A DNA stretch of 64,000 bases, from positions 1 through 64,000 of the forward strand of contig JARKSP010000008.1 of NCBI GenBank assembly GCA_029974225.1, given 5' to 3'. The notes beneath the pieces are model-generated. The model saw nothing but the letters and a program-made list of their open reading frames with translations, was not told where the DNA came from and made no database searches. Both the position numbers and the translations under genes were made by a program. This document shows positions 1-12,139 of the stretch, one piece after another. Position 1 is the first letter of the stretch. Each line of letters opens with the position of its first letter. The stretch is from Erysipelotrichaceae bacterium (lineage in GTDB: Bacteria; Bacillota_I; Bacilli_A; Erysipelotrichales; Erysipelotrichaceae).

Positions 1-169
1 CTCTTTAGACAAATTAGAAATTCATGAGAAGCATAGTGAAGACTTTGACTATGAGCCAACTATTAAGGTCGATAAAAAGATTTATATTCCGCCTATGACT
101 CATCCTTGGAGAACTGATAATTTTTTAAAACATAAGAAAAGGGCTCATCAAGAACACATATTTACATAA
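1..169 (+). mobile_element. probable 3' end of a transposase/integrase ORF (partial)
   Basis: Frame starting at base 2 is open to TAA at ~169: SLDKLEIHEKHSEDFDYEPTIKVDKKIYIPPMTHPWRTDNFLKHKKRAHQEHIFT*. The xIPPxxHPWR ending resembles C-termini of ISNCY-like transposases (recalled, not searched). Confidence 0.5.
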
Positions 170-170
170 A

Positions 171-197
171 AAAGCGGATATTTTTTCCGCTTATGTT
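171..197 (+). terminator. hairpin downstream of the partial ORF
   Basis: aagcggatattttttccgctt: AAGCGGA/TCCGCTT stem. Confidence 0.5.
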
Positions 198-295
198 TGA
201 TTTATTTTGGGACATTTTCCCATATTATTGACACTACTTTTTTATTTTTTTATTAGGTGAATTTTATTCCCTACAACTCTTCTGATACCGATTTA

Positions 296-1393
296 CTATT
301 CTCTTGTCATATCCAGATAAAAGTATGTAGTAGACGCAATTAACTCATTTGCTTCACGATAATTATAATATATATTCCATGTTTCGTTATCAGCTCCATT
401 GAAGATAACTGTTTCATAGATATAGAAACCTTTATACTCCATTGATATAACCTCAAGTACATCAATAGAACTCAAATCTAAATCTTCGATTTCGATAAAG
501 TATTTGCCACCTTTGATTTTAAACATGAAGCGTGTTTTGTTATCGCCAGAAATGAAAGTATCCTCTCCAATATATTCAAACAATTCTTCTTTAGTTAAAC
601 CTAAATCAGGGTAAAACCATCTGTAATCGCCGTCCATATTTTCAAATTCTATCTTTTCAATATAAGGATTGAAACACATGTAATAAGTTTTACAATATGC
701 ATCATACCCTGGATCTATTCCATCCGGTACTGCAGGATAGTCAATCGTCACCTTGTACATAGTTAAACCAAGGTATTCTGTCTTAGCTATATCGCCAATT
801 CTGGCATAACTGGTATTCATCAATCCGTGATAAAACCTATTGTCTTCGGTTATAGAAATAAAGTTATATCCGTATAGTCCGTCTATTTCAAACCAATAGT
901 CGTATTTGGCAATAGCTTTTATCAGCTCTGCAGTTGTTAATCCTTCATCAGCATATAATTCTTCATAAATTAACTCGCTGTCAAAATGCGTGCCGAATTT
1001 TAATCTGTTTTTAATTTTAGGATCGAATTGAATATAGAATATACTGTTATCATACAAGCCTTCGTAGAAGTTTTCGTATTCTAATTTATACGTATTATTA
1101 CCTTCGTAACTAAAACTCTTAAGCTCATCATATTCATAATTGTAGTTCCAGAACGGTATATGAGAACAATCAATATTTAGTTTACTGCCATCACTAAAGA
1201 CTAGAACACCTGCCTGAATACCATGTTCAGTCATATAACAAGGATAATCATCTAAATAGTCCCAAAGTTCTTCCTGTGTTAATTCACCATCAGGTTTTGG
1301 ATCAGGTTTTGGCGGCGGATTATTAACATCAAAACATCCTGTTAAGCCAAACATTAATATTAGAACCAAAAACAAAATTACTTTTTTTGCCAT
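296..1393 (-). CDS. lipoprotein with three degenerate internal repeats
   Basis: Lipobox LTGC; PPPKPDPKPD linker; three segments each starting LTxxEL. Confidence 0.8.
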   Translation of the reverse strand: MAKKVILFLVLILMFGLTGCFDVNNPPPKPDPKPDGELTQEELWDYLDDYPCYMTEHGIQAGVLVFSDGSKLNIDCSHIPFWNYNYEYDELKSFSYEGNNTYKLEYENFYEGLYDNSIFYIQFDPKIKNRLKFGTHFDSELIYEELYADEGLTTAELIKAIAKYDYWFEIDGLYGYNFISITEDNRFYHGLMNTSYARIGDIAKTEYLGLTMYKVTIDYPAVPDGIDPGYDAYCKTYYMCFNPYIEKIEFENMDGDYRWFYPDLGLTKEELFEYIGEDTFISGDNKTRFMFKIKGGKYFIEIEDLDLSSIDVLEVISMEYKGFYIYETVIFNGADNETWNIYYNYREANELIASTTYFYLDMTRE

Positions 1394-1518
1394 ATTATTT
1401 CCCTCTTTCCTTATGATTAAAGTATACCTTTTTAATGGTTTATTTTCAATAAAATTAAAACATAATGTTTAATATCGTATATAAGTATAGATAGCAGCAG
1501 CAATTGGCGAAAATTAAA

Positions 1519-2550
1519 TTACAACTTTTCCAAAATAGCATTGTGAAATTCTCTTCTTATATTAATCATCTTTTCATCTCTGGTCGGATAAGCGGCATTT
1601 GTTAAAAAGACAATCGCAATTTCTCTAATGTAGTCAATGTAGACTGAAGTGCCGGTAAAACCAGTATGATACAGGCAACAATTGCTGTAATGCAAACCCA
1701 TCGATTCATCTTCCTGTGCAAAAATCCAGCCAATTGTTCGTGACAGGTTTAAACCCTGGGTATAAGGTTTCTTTAAAAGGTTAATTGTTTCTTCTTTTAA
1801 TATTTCTTTCCCTTGATATTTTCCATTATTTAAAAACATCTGAGCGACTTTGCTGACTTCTTTTAAATTGCCAAACAGACCGGCATTACCAGCTTTGCCA
1901 TTCAGAATGTTGGCTTTCCCATCGTGAACAACTCCCTTAATCAGTCCTCTTTCAGCCATAATTTCTGCTGGAACACAATCTTTTTCACGACCTTTTTCCT
2001 TAGGATTATACATCAGGTCTTCTGATTCAAGCGGTTTAAACAAAACTTTTCTGGCATATTCTTCAATATCTTTTTTAAAATGTTCAATAATCATACCCAG
2101 AATCAGGTAACTGTAACATGAATACTCCACTAAAGCACCTGTTGGGTTGCTCTGTTTTAGAGCAATCAGAAACTGCCATAAATCCTGTTTGTCTTTACAT
2201 TTACTATAGTCGTTGTTTTCTGAGGTTATTCCCGGAGTATGAGTCAACAGATGCATAACAGTAACATCAGTCAGCGGAAAATCAGAAAAAATATCCACAA
2301 CTCTGGTTTCAAAAGTAATTAAACCCTCTTCAGCCAGCTTTAAAATCAAGACCGTTGTGACCAGCGGTTTGGTCAGGGAAGCCAAATCATACAGGGAATT
2401 TTCATCAACCGGATCAGTAGCAAAAGTTTTATTGCCCAGGTAATATTCAGCAACAGCATCTTTGGTTACAAAACTGACAGCGGCACCAGCCAGTATTTTT
2501 CCGGCAATATATTTTTTTATGACTTCAACTCCATATTCAATAGCTTTCAT
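1519..2550 (-). CDS. serine hydrolase, beta-lactamase/class C PBP family
   Basis: SLTK (SxxK) motif in DLASLTKPLVTT; HLLTHTPG. Confidence 0.85.
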   Translation of the reverse strand: MKAIEYGVEVIKKYIAGKILAGAAVSFVTKDAVAEYYLGNKTFATDPVDENSLYDLASLTKPLVTTVLILKLAEEGLITFETRVVDIFSDFPLTDVTVMHLLTHTPGITSENNDYSKCKDKQDLWQFLIALKQSNPTGALVEYSCYSYLILGMIIEHFKKDIEEYARKVLFKPLESEDLMYNPKEKGREKDCVPAEIMAERGLIKGVVHDGKANILNGKAGNAGLFGNLKEVSKVAQMFLNNGKYQGKEILKEETINLLKKPYTQGLNLSRTIGWIFAQEDESMGLHYSNCCLYHTGFTGTSVYIDYIREIAIVFLTNAAYPTRDEKMINIRREFHNAILEKL

Positions 2551-3464
2551 ATCGGCAACCTTTCTATTTTTATTCTGCTTTTAAGTTCTTCAAGTTCTGC
2601 TGCAAAATTGTCTTCAGGGAAATCTGTAATCATCAGTGCTGAAATAGCGCTGGCATCTTTTACAATATCCAGGAATTCTTTTTTATTTTTCAGACCATAG
2701 CTTAAAGCCGCGACCATTGCATCTCCTGCTCCCACTGTCGATTTTATTTCCAGATTCAGAGCCCTAGCCAGATACATCTCATCCTTATATTTATATATGG
2801 CTCCCAGATTCCCCAGGGAAACAGCCACAATATCATTATTAAGATCTTTAATCTTCCTGGCAATACTTTTAAGCGAACTATCAGAATCCAGTTCAGTCAG
2901 ATATAAGAACTCTTCTTTATTTGGCTTTATTACATCACAATTCTTATAAGCTAGTTTTAATGGTTTTTTGGAACTGTCCAGAATAATCCGACAGCCTCTT
3001 TCCTTAGCTTTCAGACATAGCCTCAAATAACTATCTTCATTTAAACCCTGTGGCAGAGAACCGCTGAGAATAATTATATTGTCCTTAATGAGATACTGGT
3101 CTATTTTGCGGATAAGCTTATCAAAATCCGCTTCCTTAACTATATTGTTTTCGTTTATTTCAATTAAACTGCCATTCTGCTGATTAATCTTGATATTGGT
3201 TCTGGTTGAACCTTCAACTATAACAAAATCACTGCTAATATACTTATCATTTAACTGCTTTTCAAACAGGGCGGCATCATTAGAAAAAAGAAAACCTGTT
3301 GCCACGGATTTTTCTTTTAAAAGTGCTAATGTCCTACTGACATTTATCCCTTTACCGCCACAACAAATTTCCTTTTTTTCCATAACATTCGTTTTATCTC
3401 TGCTTAGAGTTGCGACATAGATGTGATAATCTATTGCCGGATTTAATGTTACGGTAACAATCAT
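2547..3464 (-). CDS. PfkB-family sugar kinase, 1-phosphofructokinase-like
   Basis: MIVTVTLNPAIDYHI start, GGKGINVSRTL, STVGAGDAMVA. Confidence 0.85.
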   Translation of the reverse strand: MIVTVTLNPAIDYHIYVATLSRDKTNVMEKKEICCGGKGINVSRTLALLKEKSVATGFLFSNDAALFEKQLNDKYISSDFVIVEGSTRTNIKINQQNGSLIEINENNIVKEADFDKLIRKIDQYLIKDNIIILSGSLPQGLNEDSYLRLCLKAKERGCRIILDSSKKPLKLAYKNCDVIKPNKEEFLYLTELDSDSSLKSIARKIKDLNNDIVAVSLGNLGAIYKYKDEMYLARALNLEIKSTVGAGDAMVAALSYGLKNKKEFLDIVKDASAISALMITDFPEDNFAAELEELKSRIKIERLPI

Positions 3465-3878
3465 TTAACCCATTGCTTCTTCCATCAACTTATTAAGACT
3501 CATGATGCCGTTTTGACCGGTTTGTACCAATTCATCAATGTTTATTTCACTGATATCTTCAGCACTTAATCTTCTGCCCATGAGTTCCAGAAGAATCGTC
3601 AAATTCATTCCGGTGATGACCTGCAGCCTGTCATTTAAAACAAACATACTTCTGTTTGAAGGAGTTCCTCCCAGTAAGTCGACCATCGCAACAACACCGC
3701 TGCCATCATCGATTTCAGCAACCGCTTCTCTGATTCTTTCATCGAATTCTTCAGGATTATCCTGCGGTAATAAACTTAAGGCCTTGATATTTGGGACATC
3801 ATCACCAAAGAATAATTTGCATGCATCCAGCATGCCTTCCGCCATCCTTCCATGGCTCATCAATAAAACACCAATCAT
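3465..3878 (-). CDS. PTS EIIA, mannose-type
   Basis: MSHG active-site His context, DLLGGTPSN. Confidence 0.85.
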   Translation of the reverse strand: MIGVLLMSHGRMAEGMLDACKLFFGDDVPNIKALSLLPQDNPEEFDERIREAVAEIDDGSGVVAMVDLLGGTPSNRSMFVLNDRLQVITGMNLTILLELMGRRLSAEDISEINIDELVQTGQNGIMSLNKLMEEAMG

Positions 3879-3941
3879 TATAAAATACCTCGTTTACTAT
3901 ATATTCAATTATAACAAAGCCGACATTTAAAAGGCAAATTA

Positions 3942-3967
3942 AAAAGAGACGTTAAATATAACATCTC
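3942..3967 (-). terminator. terminator after tuf
   Basis: agagacgttaaatataacatctct hairpin with A-run on the left (U-run in the minus transcript). Confidence 0.6.
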
Positions 3968-3989
3968 TTCAGATAATCATTATCTTAAA

Positions 3990-5177
<1,188 letters not shown>

Positions 5178-5265
5178 TTGTTAATTTTTCCTCCTATATT
5201 TCTTAAGTTTTTTTTCCTTCAAAAATCATTTTAAAACAAATTACAATTTAATGCAATAATAACTG

Positions 5266-7332
5266 TCAGTTATTACGCTTAATAATCTCTTGGGTAATTG
5301 CGTATGGAACTTCAGCATAATGATCCATCTGCATTACATAGCTTCCTCTTCCCTGAGTGAAGCTTCTCAGTGTTGTCGCATAGCCGAACATCTCAGATAA
5401 CGGCACCATTGCCTTGATCGCAATAGCGTTATTTCTTTCCGTCTGATCAACAATCTGACCTCTTCGGGAAGTAATGTCACCTATTACATTTCCTAAGTAT
5501 TCGCTTGGGGCAACTACTTCAACATTCATAACCGGCTCTAAGATAATCGGAACACATTTTCTGGCTGCTTCTTTAAGAGCCAGACCAGCCGCTATCTTAT
5601 AAGCATTTTCACTACTGTCTACTTCATGGTAAGACCCATCATATAGAGTAGCCTTAATATCAATTACCGGATAGCCAGCCTGCAGGCCGCCGCTTAAGGC
5701 CGCTGTTAAGCCCTCCTGGGTTGGTTTGATAAATTCTTTCGGTACACTTCCGCCAATAGTGGCATCAATAAACTCAAACCCTTTGCCTTCATTGGGCTCA
5801 AACCTGATCCAGACATCGCCATACTGACCACGTCCGCCAGACTGTCGGATAAACTTGCCCTGACATTCTGCCATCTTGGTAATTGTTTCACGATAAGCAA
5901 CCTGAGGCTTACCTACATTGCACTGGACGTTGAATTCCTTTTTCATTCTATCAACAATGATATCCAGGTGTAATTCACCCATTCCGGCAATGATTATCTG
6001 TCCCGTTTCAGTGTCAGTGTAAGTTTTAAAGGTTGGATCTTCTTCAGCCAGTTTAGCTAAAGCCAGTCCCATCTTATCCTGATCCGCTCTTGTTTTCGGT
6101 TCAACAGACATATTGATAACTGGATCAGGGAATTCCATTGATTCCAGAATTACATAATGTCCATCTGAACATAGTGTATCTCCAGTTGTAGTATATTTGA
6201 AGCCAATAGCTGCGGCTATATCGCCAGCATAGACTTCGTCTACATCCTGCCTGTGATTGGCATGCATCTGCATAATTCGGCCCAGTCTTTCTTTCTGACC
6301 CTTGCTGGCATTGTAAACATATGAGCCTTTAGTAGCTTTACCAGAATAAACTCTGAAATATGTTAACTTCCCGACAAATGGGTCAGTGGTAATTTTGAAA
6401 GCCAAAGCAGCAAACCTGCCATCATTATCAGCAGGGATGACTATTTCCTCACCATTTCTGCTTATTCCTTTAACCGGTTTAACATCTAATGGGGAAGGCA
6501 AGTACTCTACTAATGCATCAAGCATCTGTACAACACCCTTATTTTTGTAGGCAGCTCCTGACATAACCGGGAAGAACTCACCAGAGACAGTAGCTTTTCT
6601 AATCGCTGTTTTTATCTCCTCTATGCTGACTTCTTCTCCTAAAAGAACTTTCATCATAAATTCTTCATCGTAATCAGAAATCATCTCGATTAAATTTTGA
6701 CGATGCATTTCTACATCATCGACCATATCAGCCGGTATTTCAATTTCCTCATCATGTTTTTGGACATCCGCTGAGAATTCATAGGCTTTTCTTTCGATGA
6801 TGTCAATAACTCCACTGTAATTATCTTCTACACCAATAGGCAATTGGATGGGATAAGCCTTGGCCCCTAAACGTTCTCTTATGCTATTACATGACATAAA
6901 GAAGTCAGCACCGGTAGCATCCATCTTATTAACAAAGACAACTCTGGGAACACCATATGTCGTCGCCTGTCGCCAAACAGTTTCTGTTTGGGGCTCAACA
7001 CCGGCCTTAGCGTCCAGTACCGTTACAGCACCGTCTAAAACCCTTAGTGATCTTTCAACTTCAACTGTAAAATCTACATGCCCTGGAGTGTCAATAATAT
7101 TGATACGATGACCCTTCCAGGCTGCTGTAGTTGCCGCAGAAGTAATTGTAATACCTCTTTTCTGTTCTATATCCATCCAGTCCATGACAGCTGTGCCATC
7201 ATGGGTCTCACCCAGCTTGTGAGTTTTACCAGTATAGTACAGAATACGTTCTGTAGTTGTGGTTTTCCCAGCGTCAATGTGGGCCATAATGCCTATATTG
7301 CGTGTATGTTGTAAATCATATTCACGAGGCAT
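5266..7332 (-). CDS. fusA: elongation factor G
   Basis: [35 protein letters not shown]; 688 aa. Confidence 0.99.
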   Translation of the reverse strand: MPREYDLQHTRNIGIMAHIDAGKTTTTERILYYTGKTHKLGETHDGTAVMDWMDIEQKRGITITSAATTAAWKGHRINIIDTPGHVDFTVEVERSLRVLDGAVTVLDAKAGVEPQTETVWRQATTYGVPRVVFVNKMDATGADFFMSCNSIRERLGAKAYPIQLPIGVEDNYSGVIDIIERKAYEFSADVQKHDEEIEIPADMVDDVEMHRQNLIEMISDYDEEFMMKVLLGEEVSIEEIKTAIRKATVSGEFFPVMSGAAYKNKGVVQMLDALVEYLPSPLDVKPVKGISRNGEEIVIPADNDGRFAALAFKITTDPFVGKLTYFRVYSGKATKGSYVYNASKGQKERLGRIMQMHANHRQDVDEVYAGDIAAAIGFKYTTTGDTLCSDGHYVILESMEFPDPVINMSVEPKTRADQDKMGLALAKLAEEDPTFKTYTDTETGQIIIAGMGELHLDIIVDRMKKEFNVQCNVGKPQVAYRETITKMAECQGKFIRQSGGRGQYGDVWIRFEPNEGKGFEFIDATIGGSVPKEFIKPTQEGLTAALSGGLQAGYPVIDIKATLYDGSYHEVDSSENAYKIAAGLALKEAARKCVPIILEPVMNVEVVAPSEYLGNVIGDITSRRGQIVDQTERNNAIAIKAMVPLSEMFGYATTLRSFTQGRGSYVMQMDHYAEVPYAITQEIIKRNN

Positions 7333-7347
7333 AATTCACCTTTAACC

Positions 7348-7818
7348 TTACCAGCGGAAGTGAGCGAAAGCTTTATTTGCTTCTGCCATCTTATGGGTGT
7401 CTTCACGTCTTTTTACAGAACCACCAAGACCATTTGAAGCATCGATTATTTCGTTGGCTAAACGTAATTCCATCGTTTTTTCATTACGCAGGCGCGCATA
7501 GTTTACCAGCCATCTTAAACCTAAAGTCAATCTTCTTTCTGAAGAAGGTTCGACTGGAACCTGATAGTTAGCACCACCAACTCTTCTCTGTTTCAATTCG
7601 AGAGCCGGCATGATTCTTTCTAATGCTGTTTCAAATACTTCCATTGCTGGTTTTCCTGTTTTTTCCTCAACAATTTCGAATGCTTTATATAAAATTGATT
7701 GAGCAGTTCCTCTTTTACCATCGATCATAATACGATTGATTAAACGAGTAACTAATTTTGAATTGTAATTTGGATCTGCTAATACATCTCTTTTAGCAAC
7801 ATGTCCTTTTATAGGCAT
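7348..7818 (-). CDS. rpsG: 30S ribosomal protein S7
   Basis: Characteristic S7 sequence, 156 aa, str operon position. Confidence 0.99.
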   Translation of the reverse strand: MPIKGHVAKRDVLADPNYNSKLVTRLINRIMIDGKRGTAQSILYKAFEIVEEKTGKPAMEVFETALERIMPALELKQRRVGGANYQVPVEPSSERRLTLGLRWLVNYARLRNEKTMELRLANEIIDASNGLGGSVKRREDTHKMAEANKAFAHFRW

Positions 7819-7843
7819 TTTATTTCTCTCCTTTCATCAACTA

Positions 7844-8257
7844 TTATGCTTTTGGTTTTTTAGTGCCATATAATGAACGGCCCTGTTTTCTATTTGTAAC
7901 ACCAGCGCAGTCCATGGTACCACGAACAATATGATATCTGACACCTGGCAGGTCCTTGATACGACCTCCACGGATTAGAACCACACTGTGTTCCTGTAAG
8001 TTATGTCCGATTCCTGGAATATAAGCTGTTACTTCCATTCCATTACTCAAGCGTACACGCGCATACTTTCTTAAAGCTGAGTTTGGCTTCTTTGGGGTCA
8101 TTGTGCCAACACGAGTACAAACTCCACGTTTGTGTGGTGAGTTTATATGAGTAGCACGACGCTTTAATGAGTTGTATCCTCTATTTAAAGCTGGCGAAGC
8201 CGATTTCCCTTGCTTGGTTTGACGCCCTTTACGAACTAATTGATTAATTGTAGGCAT
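7844..8257 (-). CDS. rpsL: 30S ribosomal protein S12
   Basis: [24 protein letters not shown]; start set at the MPTINQLV codon, not the ORF-track start at 8332. Confidence 0.97.
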   Translation of the reverse strand: MPTINQLVRKGRQTKQGKSASPALNRGYNSLKRRATHINSPHKRGVCTRVGTMTPKKPNSALRKYARVRLSNGMEVTAYIPGIGHNLQEHSVVLIRGGRIKDLPGVRYHIVRGTMDCAGVTNRKQGRSLYGTKKPKA

Positions 8258-8354
8258 TGTTTTCTCCTTTCTTAGTTTTTCCTTGCACACATAACCGGGT
8301 GTGCCATATATCTTCGATTTAATATGGGCCATAGCCCATTCAATCTGCTCATTA

Positions 8355-8383
8355 ATATTACTCTAAAGAAATACCGCTGTCAA
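8355..8383 (-). promoter_or_regulatory. sigma-A-type promoter for the str operon
   Basis: Minus strand TTGACA - 17 nt - TAATAT. Confidence 0.75.
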
Positions 8384-8474
8384 CAAAAATATATAAAAGT
8401 TTTCTTGTTTTTTTTTACTTTTTGCTTAACAGCGGTTTATCTTAGACTCTGCACACACTTCCGGTCGTGTCATT

Positions 8475-10040
8475 CTACTTTTTATACACTGTTTCTCCAC
8501 CAATAACAGTTTGTAAAACACCAATATTCTTAATATCCTTTTTTTCACAGTTAAAGATGTCGGTATCCAAAACTACATAATCAGCCAGAAAACCGGGCTC
8601 CAGTTTTCCTTTTCTGTTTTCCATGAACTGCTGATAGCTGCTGCCAACGGTATAGCAATCAATTGCCTCTTCGACAGTCAGATTTTCTTTGGGATAGTAC
8701 CCCTGCGGAGGCTGATAGTTTAAATCCTGTCTGCTGACAGCACAGTGAAGATTGTAAAACGGGTTTAGATCCTCCACCGGACAATCTGTTCCCAAGGAAC
8801 ATTTGATGCCGTAATCCAGCGCTGTCTTATAGGCATATGAACTTTCCAGCAGATTTTCATTAACTCTGTTTTTGGCCATGTGCAAATCATACTGCAGAAA
8901 GATCGGCTGATAGGCAATCAGGATATTGTTTTCAGCTATTTTATTCAATATTTCATAACTGGTAATCTGACAGTGATTGACTGTATGTCTTAAACTGTTT
9001 CCTTTTTCCATCCGGGAAATAAAGGCCTCACAGGTTTCAGCGATTGCTCTATCACCGATAGCATGAACAAATACCTGCAGGCCGTTAGCTTGAGCAACTT
9101 CCAGAAACTGTTTCATTTCCTGGTGAGTTACCACTTCCAGCCCTTTATTATTCTTGTTGTCAATATATCCATCATATACCAGGGCTGTTCTGGCACCTAA
9201 GGAACCGTCTTTGAATAACTTGATTGGGCCCATTGTCAATCTTTCATCGGCTATATTAAATTTATAAAGGTTCTTGGCTAAAGCTTCTTCTAGGCTCGCC
9301 ACGCTGTCAAAACCCACCTGCAGATGATAGCGACATAGCTGCCTGTTGTTCTGATAGACTTCCTGCAGTAAAGCTACAATATCTGTTTCTTTATTTAAGT
9401 CGTCGATATCCTGACTTTGAACCGAAGTAATTCCTAAGGCTAAAGCTCTTCTGTTGGCTTCCATGAACAGCTTTTTTGTCAGCTCAATATTCTCATTAAA
9501 CAGAGCATTGGTAAGATTGACATCATTTTCAGTCAGAATGCCATCCTCACTATCGAAGTTTAATAGCTCTAAAGCCTTGCTGTTGCAGCAGCACATATGA
9601 CCGCAGACCCTAACCAAAACAACTGGGATATCTTGTGATATCAAATCAAGATCATCTCTGGTCAACAGTTTACCGTCATCAAAGTTATCCTGATTCCAGC
9701 CTCTGCCTCGCAAACCTTCTTTTACCAGGTCAGGATTTTCTTTAAGATATCTTTTACAGAAATCAATTACTTCTTTCCTTGATTTACAGCCTTGAAGCTG
9801 AGCCCTGTTTAACTGTCGACCATATTTCAACAGATGAATATGGCTGTCATTAAAACCGGCAACCACACATTTGCCCTTTAGATCAAGCTTTTCAACGCTC
9901 TGATATTTTAAAGCTGCAAGTTCTACTTCACTATTACTGCCACAGGCTACAATTGTATCATCTTCAATTAACAGAGCCTGGCAGAACTTGCCCTGACCCT
10001 GATAGACCTTTGCATTATATAACATTTTAATACTGCTCAT
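8475..10040 (-). CDS. amidohydrolase (YtcJ-like)
   Basis: AGFNDSHIHL, GSLGARTA, HAIGDRA, GTDCPVEDLNPF motifs. Confidence 0.9.
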   Translation of the reverse strand: MSSIKMLYNAKVYQGQGKFCQALLIEDDTIVACGSNSEVELAALKYQSVEKLDLKGKCVVAGFNDSHIHLLKYGRQLNRAQLQGCKSRKEVIDFCKRYLKENPDLVKEGLRGRGWNQDNFDDGKLLTRDDLDLISQDIPVVLVRVCGHMCCCNSKALELLNFDSEDGILTENDVNLTNALFNENIELTKKLFMEANRRALALGITSVQSQDIDDLNKETDIVALLQEVYQNNRQLCRYHLQVGFDSVASLEEALAKNLYKFNIADERLTMGPIKLFKDGSLGARTALVYDGYIDNKNNKGLEVVTHQEMKQFLEVAQANGLQVFVHAIGDRAIAETCEAFISRMEKGNSLRHTVNHCQITSYEILNKIAENNILIAYQPIFLQYDLHMAKNRVNENLLESSYAYKTALDYGIKCSLGTDCPVEDLNPFYNLHCAVSRQDLNYQPPQGYYPKENLTVEEAIDCYTVGSSYQQFMENRKGKLEPGFLADYVVLDTDIFNCEKKDIKNIGVLQTVIGGETVYKK

Positions 10041-10102
10041 AAAAATACCTCGCTTATCTATTATATAACAACCAAACAATATCGTGGCCTTTGACCACGA
10101 TA

Positions 10103-11038
10103 TTATTTCTTTTTATACCATTTTTTTAAATCCTCTTCTGTCGCCAGGACATAATGAGTATCAGTTATTCTATGCTGAGTGGCACTGACATAGTCAACAC
10201 CTTCTTTTTCTTTATCATAACTCAGAGCAATCCTGGCTTTTTCTACCACCGGATTAGGATGCGGTATTGCCGACAGTAAGGCTCTGGTGTATGGATGAAT
10301 AGGATTCTGAAATATTTCATCTGTTGTTCCGGTTTCGACAATATGACCAAGATGCATAACGCCAATGCGATCAGAGATGTATTTTACCATTGACAGATCA
10401 TGAGCGATGAATAGATATGTTGTGCCCAGTTCATCCTGAATATCGCGCATCAGGTTTACTACCTGAGCCTGAATTGAAACATCCAGAGCCGAAATACATT
10501 CATCGGCAATAACCAGTTTTGGATTCATAACCAAAGCTCTGGCAATGCCGATCCTCTGTCTTTGACCGCCGGAAAACTGGTGCGGGAATCTGGTTGCCTG
10601 CTCTGCAGACAGACCGACCTTATCCAGAATTCTGTTAACCTTGTCATTTAACTCTTCTTTAGTTTCATATTTGTGATGAATCTGCAGACCCTGGGCAATA
10701 ATTTCCTTGACCTTTTTTCTGGGATTCAAACAGGCCATTGGATCCTGAAAAATCATCTGCATATTTGTGCGCAAGTGTTTTTCCGCCTCTTTAGAAAGTT
10801 TGCCTGAAATATCGATACCATCAAAAACTATTTTCCCATCAGTTGGGTCATATAGCCTGATGATTGACCGACCGGTCGTTGATTTACCTGAGCCTGATTC
10901 TCCAACCAGACCAAATGTTTCACCTTCATAGATATCAAAACTGATGCCATCTACAGCTTTAGTGGTAAAGGTCTTGGAAACTCTGAAATACTGCTTCAGA
11001 TTTTCAACATGAAGTAAAGGTTGCCTGTTTTCACTCAT
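10103..11038 (-). CDS. oppF: oligopeptide ABC transporter ATP-binding protein
   Basis: Walker A GESGSGKST, FSGGQRQRIGIARAL, OppF-type C-terminus. Confidence 0.92.
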   Translation of the reverse strand: MSENRQPLLHVENLKQYFRVSKTFTTKAVDGISFDIYEGETFGLVGESGSGKSTTGRSIIRLYDPTDGKIVFDGIDISGKLSKEAEKHLRTNMQMIFQDPMACLNPRKKVKEIIAQGLQIHHKYETKEELNDKVNRILDKVGLSAEQATRFPHQFSGGQRQRIGIARALVMNPKLVIADECISALDVSIQAQVVNLMRDIQDELGTTYLFIAHDLSMVKYISDRIGVMHLGHIVETGTTDEIFQNPIHPYTRALLSAIPHPNPVVEKARIALSYDKEKEGVDYVSATQHRITDTHYVLATEEDLKKWYKKK

Positions 11039-12128
11039 AAGCTATCGCCTCCTGCTTCATCTTCTCAATTCTTTCCTTTAAATCCGCTGGCATTTCTACT
11101 TTCGGAGCCCGAGCATCACAAAGCCAGCTGGCCACACGATGCTGACCTCCAACATCATACATTGGCGGTTCTTCTCTAAAGTCAATGTTCAGCGCAAAAG
11201 GATTTCTAACCGCAAAGGCATCACCTTTTACTTTCTCCAGAAGATTTGGTGGTGAACCGGGAATTGTAAACAGCCTTTTGCTTCTGGTATCCGTATCCGG
11301 CATACTGCTTAGCAGTCCCCAGGTATACGGATGACGCGGATCATAGAAAATTTCATTAATATTTCCTTTTTCGACAATTCTGCCAGCATACATAACCGCA
11401 ACATAATCCGCTACTTTAGCCACAACTCCTAAATCGTGAGTAATGTAAATAACTGAAATATTGTTTTTCTTTTGCAGTGATTTTATTAATTCCAGTATTT
11501 TTGCCTGAATTGTCACATCTAGAGCGGTGGTTGGCTCATCGCAGATCAGTATTTCCGGATTGCAGCTTAAGGCAATCGCAATAACCACTCTCTGTCTCAT
11601 ACCGCCTGATAATTCATGAGGATACTGTCTGAACCTCTTTTCTGGCTGATCGATTCCAACCTCTTCTAAAAGTTCGATAGCTCTCTGTTTAGCCTCTTTC
11701 TTTGATAGTTTTAGATGATAAACCATCGGCTGCATAATCTGTTTGCCAATCATCATAGTCGGATCCAATGAGGTCATCGGATCCTGAAAAACCATCGCAA
11801 TCCTTTTGCCACAGAATTTGCTGCGAATATCTTTTTGGGACATAGCAACCAGATCAGCGGACTGCTTTTGTCCGTTTTCATCCGTGTAATTAAAAATTAT
11901 TGAACCTTCATCGATTATTCCGTTACTGTCCAGAATACCCAAAATTGTTTTTACTGTTACTGATTTTCCTGAGCCTGATTCTCCAACAATGGCAATCGTT
12001 TCTCCTTTAAACAGATCCAGTCTGACGCCACGAATAGCTTTTACTATCCCATAAGCGGTCTTAAAGGTGATATTTAAATCACGAACAGAAAGGACACGGT
12101 CTTTTTTATCTTTTTTTACTGCTTCCAT
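11031..12128 (-). CDS. oppD: oligopeptide ABC transporter ATP-binding protein
   Basis: GESGSGKSVT, ELSGGMRQRVVIAIAL. Confidence 0.92.
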   Translation of the reverse strand: MEAVKKDKKDRVLSVRDLNITFKTAYGIVKAIRGVRLDLFKGETIAIVGESGSGKSVTVKTILGILDSNGIIDEGSIIFNYTDENGQKQSADLVAMSQKDIRSKFCGKRIAMVFQDPMTSLDPTMMIGKQIMQPMVYHLKLSKKEAKQRAIELLEEVGIDQPEKRFRQYPHELSGGMRQRVVIAIALSCNPEILICDEPTTALDVTIQAKILELIKSLQKKNNISVIYITHDLGVVAKVADYVAVMYAGRIVEKGNINEIFYDPRHPYTWGLLSSMPDTDTRSKRLFTIPGSPPNLLEKVKGDAFAVRNPFALNIDFREEPPMYDVGGQHRVASWLCDARAPKVEMPADLKERIEKMKQEAIAYE

Positions 12129-12139
12129 ACCATCGCCTC

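Noticed and set aside
3538-3930. 130 aa plus-strand ORF antisense to the PTS EIIA gene
   Set aside because: Overlaps a confidently identified gene and has low-complexity hydrophobic/Ser-rich sequence with no family match.
8258-8332. 25-codon N-terminal extension of rpsL in the ORF track ([19 protein letters not shown]...)
   Set aside because: S12 starts MPTINQLV; the extension lies in the leader hairpins and the true start has a good RBS (agaaaggagaaaacaATG).
8373-8436. Inverted pair ACCGCTGT...ACAGCGGT upstream of rpsL as a terminator
   Set aside because: One arm overlaps the TTGACA -35 of the str promoter and there is no U-run in the minus transcript after it; not a convincing terminator.
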